NCBI GenBank assembly: GCA_025602905.1
Contig: JAHLKI010000017.1
Coordinates: 558,001-622,000 of the forward strand
Origin: Phlyctochytrium arcticum
Lineage: Eukaryota > Chytridiomycota > Chytridiomycetes > Chytridiales > Chytridiaceae
Reading direction: 5' to 3'
DNA: 64,000 nucleotides
The translations under genes and the position numbers were made by a program. Under the pieces are notes generated by a model. That model was not told the DNA's origin. It saw only the letters and a program-made list of their open reading frames with translations, and made no database searches. The first letter of the stretch is position 1, and the number at the start of each line of letters is the position of its first letter. Shown here in pieces: positions 37,852 to 49,185 of this stretch.

Positions 37852-38092
37852 AAGACAGTTATTGCCATCTAGAGATCCCCTTCATTTATTCTGTATTATA
37901 GTTTCCTCCCTTTTTCATATCTTCTTTTGCAGTTCTTTTGACCACCACTAAATCCAATAATGTTATTCCCCTCAAATTCCACTGGAACATGCCATTGAGA
38001 TCTGTTTTGTTCAGAATGGGGGATATAATGCTTGACTTGAGTTCAAAATGTATGTTACAATGGCGGAAAAGTCGCGGGATAGAGGCCATGAT

Positions 38093-38921
38093 CTATTTGT
38101 TGTGCCATAAGAAATTTCGGAAGGTGTCAAAGTTCTCCGAGTCATTGTAGAGGTACTGCATTGACGCTTGAAGAGACCCTTGCAAAGTATCCCGGTTGTG
38201 TCGGAAGAGCCACATGACGATACCTTGGATCATCGTTAACAATCAAGTCCATTTGAGTGCAGTAGATGTTAATCTTACCCCAGACGACGGCAGCAAAGAT
38301 AGAAAACGTTTGTTTAGGCGCAGGAACAATCTCCTTCTTGGCGGCGAGCTTGGCCATCCCGACCAAAATCCGCGAAAAGAGGTACAAAACAATCTGATAT
38401 AAGAGAGAGATATGGTCAGCCGAAAATTCAACGTGATAACGCGAAAGACATTTATCTGACCTGATTGTTGACATTGTTATTCTTGCGGAAGACAATGTAC
38501 CCGCCTACCAGACCCGCTACAAATGCATCGATACTGTCTTCTTTGCCCTTGATTCGCCGCTGAACGGCCATCAGGGTTTTAAATATAGTGACAAAGAAGG
38601 CCAGATTCCTGCTGTGTTGATAGGTTGCCTTCAAAATCACGCGCGCCTTGTCCTGAACACTAGTAAGTTACGTTAGACTTTACAGAACCTTGCTGCGAGT
38701 ATGGTAAATGACCGTACCTGCCGGTTCTGAACAAGAGCGTCATGACTAGAGCATGTGGGAAGCGGACCTTGGCCCCTACACGATAATCAAGATGAGCATA
38801 CTAAAGTCAACAGTCATTTTTGAGAAAACTCACCGTAGACGGCTCCATTTCGAAACCCTTTTACGATGGCAAGGAAATCATGGTACTGTCCAGAGGCCAG
38901 CAGCGCGTTCAAAGTGTCCAT
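38093..38921 (-). CDS. PXMP4: Peroxisomal membrane protein PXMP4 (PMP24)
   Basis: Small integral membrane protein of peroxisomes, in the Tim17/Tim22/Tim23/PMP24 superfamily. ATG 38921 starts MDTLNALLASGQYHDFLAIV followed by KGFRNGAVYGAKVRFPHALV and MTLLFRT. Next come ATYQHSRNLAFFVTIFKTLM, the Gly-rich DAFVAGLVGGYIVFRKNNNVN, IVLYLFSRILVGMAKLAAKK, FSIFAAVVWGKI and, after a last intron, GIVMWLFRHNRDTLQGSLQA followed by SMQYLYNDSENFDTFRNFLWHNK. All match PXMP4, including the Asn-rich turn and the C-terminal YNDS. Five exons, stop TAG 38095-38093. Converges with RNR1, about 240 bp apart. Confidence 0.9.
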
Positions 38922-39087
38922 TTTGATGCTCCGAAAAGTTATCAAGTTGGTGAGTAGGTCAGAGTGCGTGAAGTCGCTGTAGTCGTCTCGCTTGCAGCTT
39001 TTATATCGTTGAGAGTCTGAAAGCGTTCACCGGCTGATACTAAAGTACAAAAGAGGGCACCGTTCCGAGGCTTTACTATCCCCTGCG

Positions 39088-39297
39088 CTAGAAATCCTTG
39101 ACGTTAAAGTTGGCAATGGCCTCCTGATTTCGCACCGCAGCCTCGTGCAAAATCTTACGCGCTGTTGAATGTCAAAAGTTGGCGATTTGACCCGTCAGCA
39201 CATCACGTGTGTGTGGGAACGGTGAATAGGGACGATCTGCCCAGCCCGGTGATAGACGCAAATACTTTTTCAGTTGCCTCAACAGTCCAGAGCTCAT
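39088..39297 (-). CDS. Candidate 54-residue protein, two exons
   Basis: Exon 39297-39207 and exon 39161-39088 join across a 45-bp intron (GTGATG...TTGAC...CAG) with matching phase 1. The product is 54 residues, beginning MSSGLLRQLKKYLRLSPGWA, then an aromatic/Pro stretch PYSPFPHTPRKI, ending AVRNQEAIANFNVKDF, stop TAG. Without splicing the first exon runs to a stop just inside the intron. Small basic proteins of this shape are common among mitochondrial assembly factors, but I do not recognise it. In-frame ATGs upstream (to 39387) could lengthen it. It lies between PXMP4 and RBM25, in an otherwise empty 1.1 kb. Confidence 0.35.
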
Positions 39298-40035
39298 AGT
39301 ATAAGTGGATCTTGCATGGCTTTGCATGGGTAACCAGACAGGAAGACATTGGCAGAGGCGGATTGCTTCGATTGGCAAAGACAGCATGGGTCAAGGTTTA
39401 CCTGGAGTGCTATGATATACTCTCATTCATTGATCCCGACTCCTGCACATGAGACACAATGCAGCCTCCCATCATTCAGGAGACTCGGCAGTATGATGTG
39501 TACGTGGGTTACCAATCCCTCATTCTTGACTTCTGAGTTGGAACACGGCTGAAATCTTCCAAACTTAGACGCTGGAACCAAATATTCCAAGGGACCTGTA
39601 CCCAGGGAATCTCTCCTGTTTTCCAGCTATACAGAGTTGGGTGGAAGTCGCATACCGGGACAAATCGTAAAATGCACGGACACTCTTAGTAGGCGACATC
39701 CCCCGGATGGCTTGAAGGTAAAGGGGGTTCCCTGATTGGCAGAGATCAGTGCCATTGACCCTACGCTACAAAGTTTTGAGGTCTTTTAAAGATCCGTCAA
39801 GATCTTCCGAGATCCCAAGTCTGGATTTGAAGATTTTATGGAACTGACAGGTCACGTGAATGTCCTTCTTTGAAGTCTTGGAACTTTGGGAAGTTGTGGT
39901 CAATTCCAAGCAGGCTCCGGCAGGTTTCGGTTGATACACTCACGAGAGACAGCTTGTAACGACGTTATTCGAGAGAAAGCTCTTCTTGTCTGTCAAAAGC
40001 CGGTTTGTTGAGCGGGCGACAGTCCAATCTCCGCC
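39298..40035. other. Upstream region of RBM25, 740 bp
   Basis: No gene seen. Around 39780-39870 there are short related runs (AAGATC, TTCCGAGATCCC, GATTTGAAGATT). A CACGTG-like TCACGTGA lies at about 39851. Confidence 0.4.
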
Positions 40036-42487
40036 ATGTATCGTACGTACAGATCAGAGCTTATCGCGATCTAAAGGAGTTTCTAAATGGTCTTTACTTT
40101 CAACTCATAGAGCCACCCTACCAATACGGTGCCCCGCCTGGCCAGGGGGCCTATAACGGTCCGCCTCCTGCTGGATACGGTGGCCCACCACAAGGACCTG
40201 GAGGTTACAATGGGCCTCCGCAAGGTCCACCAGGCGGATTCAACGGACCGCCACCTGGACCTAATGGCTTCCCTGGGCATCCTTCTGGCCCTGGCGGATA
40301 TGGCCCTCCCCCGGGAGGAATGTATCGTCCACCACCTGGACCTGGAGGAGGTCCTCCACCCGGCCCGTATGGATTTCAGCAAGGTCCACCCGGCCCATAC
40401 AATGGACCACCACGTCCCCCTTTCCACCCAGGCATGCCTCCTCCTGGTGGTATGCCAATGCGTCCTCCGTTCATGGGACCCGGTGGTCACCCTACACATC
40501 CTCAAAACGCACCATTACCAAACCGGCCGGATGTAGCCCCTCCCGTTCAAGCCCCGCCCCCAAAGCCTTTGACAGCGGAGGATAAATTGACGACAGTTTT
40601 CGTTGGTGCGATTGCAGAGGGTGTGACCGATGTATGGATGGAGCGCATCTTGCGGGTAGGTTGCTCATTTGGGATTTCCGGAGCCCGTGACTAAACTTGA
40701 GTGCGTAGCTATGCGGGCCGATAAGAAACTGGCGAAGAATGCAGGATCCGTCTGGAAAACCAAAAGGATTCGGATTCTGTGTGTACGAATTGGCGGAGTC
40801 GGTATCAAGAGCGTTGCGTATAATTGGGGGAGAGGGAGAGGGGGAATTTTCTCGTGGGGTGGAATTGGCTGTTGCAGGCGGGGTGCCAAAAAAGCTCAAG
40901 GTTAGTTTGATTACAGACCGTCTCAGGATATCTTGACCAATTCCCTTCTTTAGCTGAATGTGGATGAGGTTGCTCGTAAACATTTAGAGCAGTATCGAAC
41001 AGGGAGACATAATGTAAGTTTACAGTTTGTGTAAAATATTGCAAAGCCTGGGACTTCTTTCTAAGACTTCTGTCGGTATATAGCTTGCAGACGAAGAGGA
41101 AGACCAGCGGATTCGGGAGCAGGTTATCAAACTTGCGGCGGAAATGAGAGACGACGCAAACCGGATGGAAGTCGATTCTTTTCTTCACTCAATACCCGAC
41201 GGGGGCTCGGGCACTAGGCCTGGATCACCAACCCCTTCTTCTGCACCTGGTCGGGACGAATTGGAAGATCTTCCTCCAGACATGCCGCCAGAGCAGCGTG
41301 AGCTGATCTCTCGACAGATTTCTATGTTCCGGGAGCGATCTGCGGCAAAGGATCGACAAAAGAAGGAACAGGAGGAGCGTATGCGGATAGAGCGGGCACA
41401 GAGAGAAAAGAGGGAGGACATCAACCGAGTGCGGAGATTGAAACAAGACGAGCATGGGCACCATCCCCCTCACCACCAGCAGTTTTCAAATTACCATGGA
41501 GGGCATAGAGACTCGCGCCAGCAGCCCGGATATGATATGGATGAAGAAGAGGAGCAGAGACGGCTGGAGCGGAGAAAATTGGAGGCGGAACAAGCATTCA
41601 ATGAGGTACGCACCGGGTTTCATCGTGTTTGCTTTTGACATTTACCAACTGTCAACAGAGGGTTTCCCGATGGCAACGAGATGAGCACTCCCGTATCACT
41701 TGGTTCACAGGCTTGGATAAGGAGAAAGAGATGGAGCAGGAGCAATTGGAAGCGCGTGCTCAGGATCTCCTCCGCGTCATGCCTGTTTGGGACGAAGACG
41801 CACAAATGAAGAATGACGAGGATCGGTATGTTTTCAAATACACAAATGCATTGTGCAGTACAACTAAATCTCACTTCTACCTAGTCGGGCCTTCTTTGCG
41901 CGCATGCATCGCATAAGACGAAAGGAGTTTGATCGCGATGCTCAGGATCGGACTGAGGAGCAAGAGGAACTCCGGCGGAAGGCTTCGCGTTCTACTCACT
42001 CGGATGGAGAAGATATGGACGAAACAAATGGAGATGCAAGCGGCAACGGTGTCGCTCCAACGAATGAAGTCATTATCGGAAAAATCATGACCAAAGAGGA
42101 GCGTGTCCAGGCTGTCCAAGACTTGATTGGAATTATTCCAACAGATAAGGACGGTTTATGGACCTGGTCTATCAAGTGGGATTTCTTTGACGAGGTAAGA
42201 TGCGCTGTGTCTTTTAAGACCGAATGAGATACTCATTTCCCCTCCTCCAGACAATCAAGTCCAAAAAGATTTGTCCGTGGATTACCAAAAAAATCAAAGA
42301 GTACGTGGGCGAGGAGGAAGCAGATCTTATTGCATTTGTTGTTGACCTGTTGGAGAAGAAAAGCTCGGCCGAGACAGTTTTAGAAGAGATGCGCGGGGCT
42401 CTGGATGATGAAGCGGAGGAGTTTGTCATAAAGTTGTGGCGAATGCTGATCTATGAGACGGAGGCCCGATCCCAAGGATTAGGTTAA
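40036..42487 (+). CDS. RBM25-like splicing factor (RRM + PWI)
   Basis: Nuclear U1-snRNP-associated splicing regulator related to RBM25 and yeast Snu71. The first exon is only 7 nt (40036-40042: M, Y and one base); a 68-bp intron leads to exon 2 at 40111, reading MYQPPYQYGAPPGQ. About 160 residues of Pro/Gly repeats (GGPPQGPGGYNGPPQ type) follow. The RRM has TTVFVGAIAEGVTD (RNP2) and DPSGKPKGFGFCVY (RNP1). Then come the REE/RER-type charged region (RRLERRKLEAEQAFNE), ERVSRW, the acidic linker, and a C-terminal PWI domain, WSIKWDFFDETIKSKKICPW followed by ITKKIKEYVGEEEADLIAFV, stop TAA 42485-42487. Order and spacing match RBM25. Exon ends between 40650 and 42250 were checked only by frame. Confidence 0.9.
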
Positions 42488-42736
42488 TCATTGTATCTTG
42501 ACGATCACCTTGTAAATATGATCATTAGTGTCTCCAGTGGAGGAAAATCTCGTCAAAGTGAAAATCGTAAAATTATGATATTGAAGTAACAAAATTTTGT
42601 GCCTAAAAAGTAAGCTAAACTCGTTATCCTAATACACCCTTCCCAGAAAAGAAACAAAAATGTAGGGGATTTGTAGGTGGATTCTACCTACGGAGTACGT
42701 GCTGGAAAATGAACTCGACAAATTATATATCCTAAA

Positions 42737-45700
42737 TTACGCTTTGATCGCATCCCGCATCACTTTATCCACTGATTGGATTCCTTCGCCTTCCTCCCGA
42801 GTCTCGCCCCCGTCGCTGTCACTTTCGTCGTCTTCCTCCCTGGGTCGCTTCCGGCGTTCCTCGTACTGCCGTTGCAAAGTCTCAACGACAACGGCATACA
42901 CATTGCCGAAGACGCGCCAGTTGTGTTGTACGAGCCGCTTAACCCGCTCACCCAGTTCTGAGAGCTCTTCCTCCAATTCACTCAATCCTACACGAGCCAA
43001 CTCCTGTTTTTCCAATGGCTGGGGGTTTGCAGAACTCGATGACGTTGGTGTGGAACGCACAATCTTGTCCAGGACGGTACCCACTCGAAGTCGGATCACT
43101 TCAAACAGTTTTGAATCGGGGGATAGTGTCTTTTCCACCAATCCGGCAAGCATGTCGCGTTCTCTCGCTTCAAAAGGCGTACCACGCACAGCACCCGCCG
43201 CCTCACACATTTGCAAAGTGACATGGTGCATGCTGGTTTCCGAGTCATTGAGCAAGACCCACAGAACACGCTTGATATCCCGAACGCGATCCGGGGTACA
43301 TTTCGGACCGGCAGACTGCTTGAACAAGATCAGGAGGACGGCCATGATGGTGATATCTTGCCAGTCGTTGTAGTATTGCACCAGGCGGGACACGTCCATC
43401 CGCAGGGATTCTGGGAGGGCAAGAGACGAGGAGGGAACGGAGAGGAGATGGGATTGGGAGATGAGATGGAGAGTGGCTGTGGTGTGCAGCTGTTGGACGT
43501 TGGGAATGGTCGGTTGTGCCGGAGATGCTGTCTTTGGCTGCGGAGAGGTTCCTGAGGCTAATGTCGTTGCATTTTTGGCTGCCATCTCGCGGCGCCAGCG
43601 TACGAGTGAGTCCCGGATCCACCTTGTCGTATCGTCCAGCTTGATGCCACCGGCCTCATACTGGTCCTTGAACCAACGCCACTCAAAGTCAGGTGCGTGC
43701 TCAACAACATAGGGTCGGACTCGGTGCAGCTGGTGATTGGCATAGTCCAGCTTCATCATTTCCAGCACTTGGAAACAGATTCGGAGCGTCTGAACGATAT
43801 CTCCCTTTTCACACTCGCTAACCATAGAGTCTACCAAATCGTCACGCGCGGGGGCGCAATTTGCCTTGAGAAGCTCGGCAATGTAATGGACGACTCCCAC
43901 CGGATTCAGGACTCCGTACTCCATCTGTTGAGCAAGCAGGCGGATATCCAGATGTCGTTCTATTTCATCCTTCCGGTCGGGAGAGTATGGCAACAGTTCG
44001 AGCATGATGCTCCGAACCTCAAACAAGAGCAGTGGTAGGCGGTACAAATGTTTGTTTGACACTTCGTGAGCCACTTGGCGCCAATAGCTGTCGGTTGCCT
44101 CACGCTTCAAATCACCCTTTTCTCCGTCCAGATTAGGCTTGAATTGAAGTTCCGGGTCAAAGAAGAGATCATGACGGAGTTGGGCGTTGCCCAAGATCTC
44201 GGTCAACTCAAGCTCGCGAAGCGTAAAGCGGGTGATTGGGGGGAGCAGCTCCAGCAATTCCAAGTAAGCAGTCTCACTCATTTCCTCGAGAAGCGAGACA
44301 GGGAGAAGCTGCAGACGGCGAATTGTGGATGAGATGCTCTCTTCGGATTCAATATCTACGATCGATGGACGTTTTGGTGAATCCCCAAGCCTGGAATGGA
44401 AGTCATTGCGGTCATCCTCGCTTGAAAACGGGGATGTCGGTGTAAGTGAATCACTGACTGATGGGTAAGCTCTCTGTCCAGTGTTGCCATTGACCCCCAC
44501 CCCTGTTGCGCCTGTCGGAGATGACAGATGAGAGCCATCGGATGCTCCATCAGCGACAGGACTAAAACGAAATGCGTCGTCTTCGACACCAGAGCTCACT
44601 GTATTACTGTTTGATAGAGTGTAGCCTCGGGAGGTACCCGCGCTGCCGGCACGCTGTGATTGTTGAGAGTACGATTGGGTTATGGCTTGCTGCTGATGTG
44701 ACGATTGCTTGACGGGGGATGAAGGCGCAGTAGGCGAATAGGCAGTAGCGGCATTGACTGGACTCTTTGGTGATTCAAGTAACAAATCATCCATCTCGTA
44801 ATCCTCCTCCTCCTCTGGATGGTTGAATGAGAGTTGGCTGCGGTTTTTGAGCGCCTCAAGGGCTATAGCAAGGCGACGGCTGTTTGCGGCACGATATTTG
44901 CTGACTGAACCGCCTTGAACTTGCGGGTCGCCACCCACTCCAAGCGTTAAAGATCCATCTGGCGAAAATGCTGTTAAAATATCCACTGGATCCCCAAATC
45001 CTTGTCCAAGACCCTCAAAACCCTTAAAAATGATCCCCTCCATAGAGTCGCTCTGATTAAGCAAGAAAGGCTCTTCGGCATCGTCCTTCAAAAGATGAGC
45101 AAAGTTCACTTCAAACTCCTTTCGCAACTCCATGTACTTGCGTAATCTGTGGATAATGGCCACGGTTTGTGCATGCTCAACGGCCGCACCGCACCGGTCG
45201 GTGTGCCTCTTCAAAATCAATTGTCGTCTCAGGTTCGCAGCAGAAATAGCGTATTCGGAACGAGCTTGAATTTTCAAACTGTTTAGACGGTCGCGCTGAC
45301 GCTGGAGAAGGACGCGGTATTTCATTTGCTCAAAGCGACGAGAAAGCTTTGTTCGGCGGTCGTGGATGAAATGGGCGCGACGAGTCTGTACGCGCATCAT
45401 CTGATAGGCGAGTCGACTGGCCAAATCTGGTCCGCTAGGCCGGCGAGAGGAACGCAGTGGCGAAAAGTGGGGCACAAGGTTTAATGTCACAGGCGCCGAC
45501 GGTTGAATGGAGGATGATGAAGCGCCCATGCTGGAGCTACGCCCGCGAACTGATGTTGTGGATCCATACATAGTGAAGTTTGTCGATACAGGTACCGACA
45601 CTGGCGATAGAATGTGGGATGGAGGTGCACCGATGGGGGTAAGACTAGCAGACTTCAAGTCGATGAAAAATGCAACCGAGCGTGACTTTAAAAGTTGGGG

Positions 45701-46164
45701 GTGGAGTGAGGAGGTGAGAGTGGTTGCTGATGATGCCGAGGAGGGTGGGTTAATAGCTAACATTCATGAAGCGTTTGAATTCTGGTTACAACAGATTTGC
45801 GGAAATTGGACTTACAGTGAATGGATGGGGCAGGTGAAGGCTGAACCGCGGATCCGCAAGTAGAAGGCCTCCGCAACCCAGGTTCCATGGACGGGCGGCT
45901 GGCAGCTGCGGTGGTAAAAGTCGTACCCGCAATGCCTTCTGGTCCGCATGTGGTAGGGCGCATTGTAGTGGAACTCGCAGCTGCTGCCACTGCAGCGGCA
46001 GCCGATGCAAAGTCTTTATCGGAACCAGGGACTTGAGCTGGCAGCGACGGCGAGGAGCAGGCGGTTGTCGGCGACGATGCAGAGTCATTCTGCCCTTGAC
46101 CCACTTGAACCTGCACCGAGGATCCCCGATGATGATGGTGGGTAGCAGTGTTGAACGTGTCCAT
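42737..46164 (-). CDS. TCP11/Sok1-family protein
   Basis: Member of the T-complex protein 11 family (yeast Sok1, a multicopy suppressor of PKA loss). Exon 1 is 46164-45816, an Ala/Ser/Thr-rich disordered leader beginning MDTFNTATHHHHRGS. A 60-bp intron is followed by one long exon, 45756-42737; total 1,122 residues. The first 330 residues of exon 2 hold a basic helical region (RFEQMKYRVLLQRQRDRLNS) and a Ser-rich linker. The TCP11 core begins near 44330 and includes LPPITRFTLRELELTEILGN, LPLLLFEVRSIMLELLPYSP, HLDIRLLAQQMEYGVLNPVG and FQVLEMMKLDYANHQLHRVR. It ends in an acidic tail (REEDDESDSDGGETREEGEG), stop TAA. Left neighbour RBM25 converges; its promoter faces the island. Confidence 0.85.
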
Positions 46165-46744
46165 TTTGACAGCTAGGGAAAGGAGAACACGGCAGCGTTC
46201 GACCCTTTGGAGAGTCCTCCAAAAACGAGAAACCTCGAGTACGAGAGCCCAAGTTTGTTGTATCCTAGCGGTACGGATGATATCTCACGGCCGGTTGCTT
46301 GCGGGTGCTTCCTACGATATTTCAGTGAAGTCCGTTTTGGTTTCTGGTTCACTCTGCGGTGTCTTTGACAAGCTACTCTTCAGCTCTCTCTCCCTAGTCT
46401 TACTCCGCAGATGTGCTCTTCTCTTTGTGGCTACCAGTAGCTTGACCAAGACTCGAGGTGTACTGTATGTAGTGCTGAGCCTTTATGGTTATGATCAATC
46501 CTCGTCCCGCAATATAAATAGTCGGTTGTGCTGAACGGCTCCCCGGAAATCGCAGACCCCCGGCTGTTGATGCAGCAGCCGCCGGCACTCGCTCGCAAAA
46601 GTAGGATTTGGCAAAGGAGGAATGCAGCGTAATGACAGTGATTGCCGGCTCCAGCGGTGACCGAGGTTCGCGGTGTTTCACCAATGGCAAAACTTCCGGG
46701 CGGCCGCAACCACCATCCAACCAGCTTGCGGCGCCTGAAATGAC

Positions 46745-47145
46745 ATTCCAGCCGCATTCCAGGGCCGCTGCATCGCAACAAATGGCACAACTCCCAGCAG
46801 CAGGCAGAAGAGGCAAAACAAGTAATGTACAAAGTTTGCCCGTACAGGCGACTGAACTCGACGACACACGTAAGAGGATACTCAGCACTAGTATAGGGAC
46901 TGACGGAAATTGGAGAGTCGGAAGCAAGGCGCTTCCACTATAGAAATAGATTCTGGTGCCTGCAGGCGCCGGAAGCTGGCTGAAGAACATATTCTGCGGA
47001 GAGCAGTAATGATAGTATCACGGAGCCCCCCTCAAGATAGAGGTATGAAGATGGTCACGAGCCACAGAAGCGTTGCCGCATCGAAAGGAGGACCGTTTCC
47101 AAAATCTCGTCAACCTAGCCACCAATCCTTGGGCACGAGTATGCG
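46745..47145 (+). pseudogene. Decayed copy of the SET/MYND gene 5' end
   Basis: This stretch matches 60031-60520, the promoter and first codons of the SET/MYND gene. Shared runs include CATTCCAGCCGCATTC, GCCGGA-GCTGG at the start codon, CAGTAATGATAG, TCAAGA-AG and AAAGGAGGACCGT, in the same order and orientation. In this copy the start ATG is changed to GCG, a CAG codon has become TAG after the SITEPPSR equivalent, and small indels shift the frame beyond it. It therefore cannot make the protein. Similarity fades after about 47145. No SET or MYND sequence follows. Duplication is inferred from my reading by eye; extent is approximate. Confidence 0.7.
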
Positions 47146-48036
47146 TTAGAAAACGCGCATCAAGTGGCCCTTAGGTTTCTAAATTTTTCTTTGAAAACAT
47201 CACAGAAAGGAATCCTAATGGTTACCCAATCTTTTTTTTCGCACATTTTCCATTCAGGATCAAAAGGGCTTTCAGAAAAGTCATATGTCAGCTCGTAAGC
47301 TCAGATATTGTATTTGCCATCATTGTTTTGTCACGGATTTGCGCTAAATGTGGTCTCTGGCTGGCAAAAAATACTTTGGACTGAAAATTTTAAGCCCATT
47401 AGAATTCAACCATACAGTGTCAGAGAGAAGACCCGGGGCAACAATCCTATAACTACAGACTACTTTTTGTAGCTAATATTTGTTTGCGCATTTGCCGTTC
47501 GAAAATTTATAGCAACGCGAACTTTTGGAATTCGAATTCTTCATTCAAAACGCATAGAAAATGCGTCCGCCCAGATCTAAAAAAAATGTGGAGTAACTCG
47601 ATCGACAGCCACAAAAATTACTGAGGAGCATATGAGATGTGATTGCTAGCGTTTGGGGCAACATTTCCATATGCAAGGATCATAAAAGTTATTGAAAAAG
47701 TTTTGAGAATTTCAAGAAATTTCGACTGGCTAAGCGTTTTCCGACCTAAATTTAGGCTTCTTGGCTCAGAGGGTTAATGAATTAAAGTCTGGAAATCTAT
47801 GCCCACGAATCGAATTTGAAATGCAAACACCGAAACATAAGCATCACCAATAGTTTATATTCAAGCAGGGAGTGCTACAAAAGACTATGAAACGAGTTCA
47901 GATTCTCAAATGCAAGATTTGATGACTATCCTTCTTCATCTCAATGGAGAACGTCACATATATGGAGGACGTAAATCCATCGCCCAAATATGAATTGACA
48001 TTTTACTCTTGAATCTAAAGCTGTCCCCAAGGACCC
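47146..48036. other. AT-rich gap, 890 bp
   Basis: Low-GC stretch unlike the gene-dense left part of the window, with no open frame over 60 codons and no clear inverted repeats. It probably belongs to decayed mobile DNA, but nothing supports a specific origin. Confidence 0.4.
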
Positions 48037-48783
48037 TCAAAACAGCAATGGCGAAATCTTATCTCGGGCCTTCACGCCTTCCCCTCCAAGACCCTCAATG
48101 TCATCGTCGATGGTATCTTGAACGTTCTTCTGCTCCAAGAGCTCTAAGTAGATGGTGGCGAGCATTTCCAGAATACGCACTAACTTCTTTCTCTGATCCC
48201 AAAAGAGCGGAATTGCTGCCGAGCGGTGCTCCATGACTTTCCAGTGGGTCCCCTCTTCATCGGACAGAGACCGTCAAAAGAACAAGCTGGTTTTTGATAC
48301 ATTGGATTGCCATGGTTTTTTTCTTGATGTTGCTAAAGAGGGCATCCTTAACTTGGGAGATCTGGTGCACCAACTCATGGGTGGCGCTCTCCACTAGTTT
48401 CAGGGCTGTAGCGGGATGGTAGTATAGGATGATGAAAGGACAATGGACAGTAAGATGCAACTTCCCAGGTTGCGTATTGTGGGTGGTTTATTCAGATCGT
48501 CGCAGGGCGAGTGCAAGAATAAAAGTAAGCTAGAGTTTACAACGGCGTACCGCCGGCCTTTTATATGGAAGAAAAACTAAACTATATCACGCGTGTGGCG
48601 CGACACTCCCGGTTGTTACCGGACTCCGGTGGTAGACACCGGATGGTACGAGTGTGAAAGATCACTGCGCAGTCTTGGACTGCGCTACTGCGTTACTGCG
48701 CCGCAAGGGCCCAGATCCGCTACGAGGGCATCACCGTACGCATGCGTACGGTTTTCCCGATCAATTCCACTGGAACACTCCAT
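48037..48783 (-). pseudogene. Unknown coiled-coil gene broken by a solo LTR and a frameshift
   Basis: Reading minus from ATG 48783, the frame is open up to the solo LTR at 48724 and resumes beyond it at 48401 in the same phase: with the LTR and one 5-bp target copy left out, the coding is continuous (…THAYGD | ALKLVESATHELVHQISQVK…). It then meets a frame change near 48290-48270, after which the other frame continues as DEEGTHWKVMEHRSAAIPLF, WDQRKKLVRILEMLATIYLE, ending at 48037. The product is helical with no domain that I recognise. The frame change could instead be a short intron. An alternative is an effector-like or transposon-borne gene; nothing in the sequence decides. Confidence 0.5.
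48407..48724 (+). mobile_element. Solo LTR, copy 2
   Basis: A 318-bp segment starting TGTAGCGGG and ending CCGCTACG (TG...CA with the last base changed), flanked by the 5-bp direct repeat AGGGC at 48402-48406 and 48725-48729. It contains GACAATGGACAG, a CTTTTATA TATA-like box, a GAAGAAAAA run and GCGCAGT-rich sequence near its end, in the same order as the LTR at 51939. No internal retroelement domain lies beside it, so it is a recombined solo LTR. Confidence 0.78.
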
Positions 48784-48890
48784 GAAAAGCACAGATAATT
48801 AAGAATTGCAACATCACGGTACATAGTGGGGATGAGTGCAAAAAGTGATGTTGAAAAATAGGAGTAACTGTTCTCTACATGTGATGAGTT

Positions 48891-48962
48891 AGTGACACGG
48901 TGCATATTGACACTGACTACCCACCTAGGTGGGTAGTCAGTGTCAATATGCACCGTGTCACT
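48891..48962. repeat. Perfect 72-bp palindrome
   Basis: Two 36-bp arms with no spacer and no mismatch, meeting at CCACCT|AGGTGG between 48926 and 48927. The arms begin AGTGACACGGTGCATATTGA. Flanks diverge at once on both sides (TT versus CC). It could form a long hairpin or cruciform. It may be two abutted terminal inverted repeats of a DNA transposon, or a fold-back element; no duplicate target site was identified. Confidence 0.95.
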
Positions 48963-49185
48963 GGATGGTGTACTAATATGGGCACGCGAGAGCGGAAGCT
49001 ACATATCATTAATTTTAATTATATTGATAGGTTTTTGACCCGTGTCAAGCCGGTGGTTAAAGCTATGTGTCACAAGCTTAGAGTATAGATACAAATTATA
49101 CTGATCTGATCTAAGATCGTGGCAACTATCTATCAATAGGATTCTGACCCGATCCGAGCGGCCACATACTCATTCGATGCTAACT

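Noticed and set aside
40083..40505. 140-codon minus-strand ORF in RBM25
   Set aside because: Antisense of the Pro/Gly repeat; low-complexity codons keep other frames open.
46400..46990. 196-codon minus-strand ORF next to TCP11
   Set aside because: No domain, and it overlaps the decayed SET/MYND copy on the opposite strand, so it is likely chance.
48407..48724. A second MULE or short TIR transposon
   Set aside because: Ends are TG...CG with a 5-bp duplication and match the other LTR internally; no TIR longer than the short TGTAGCGGG type end.
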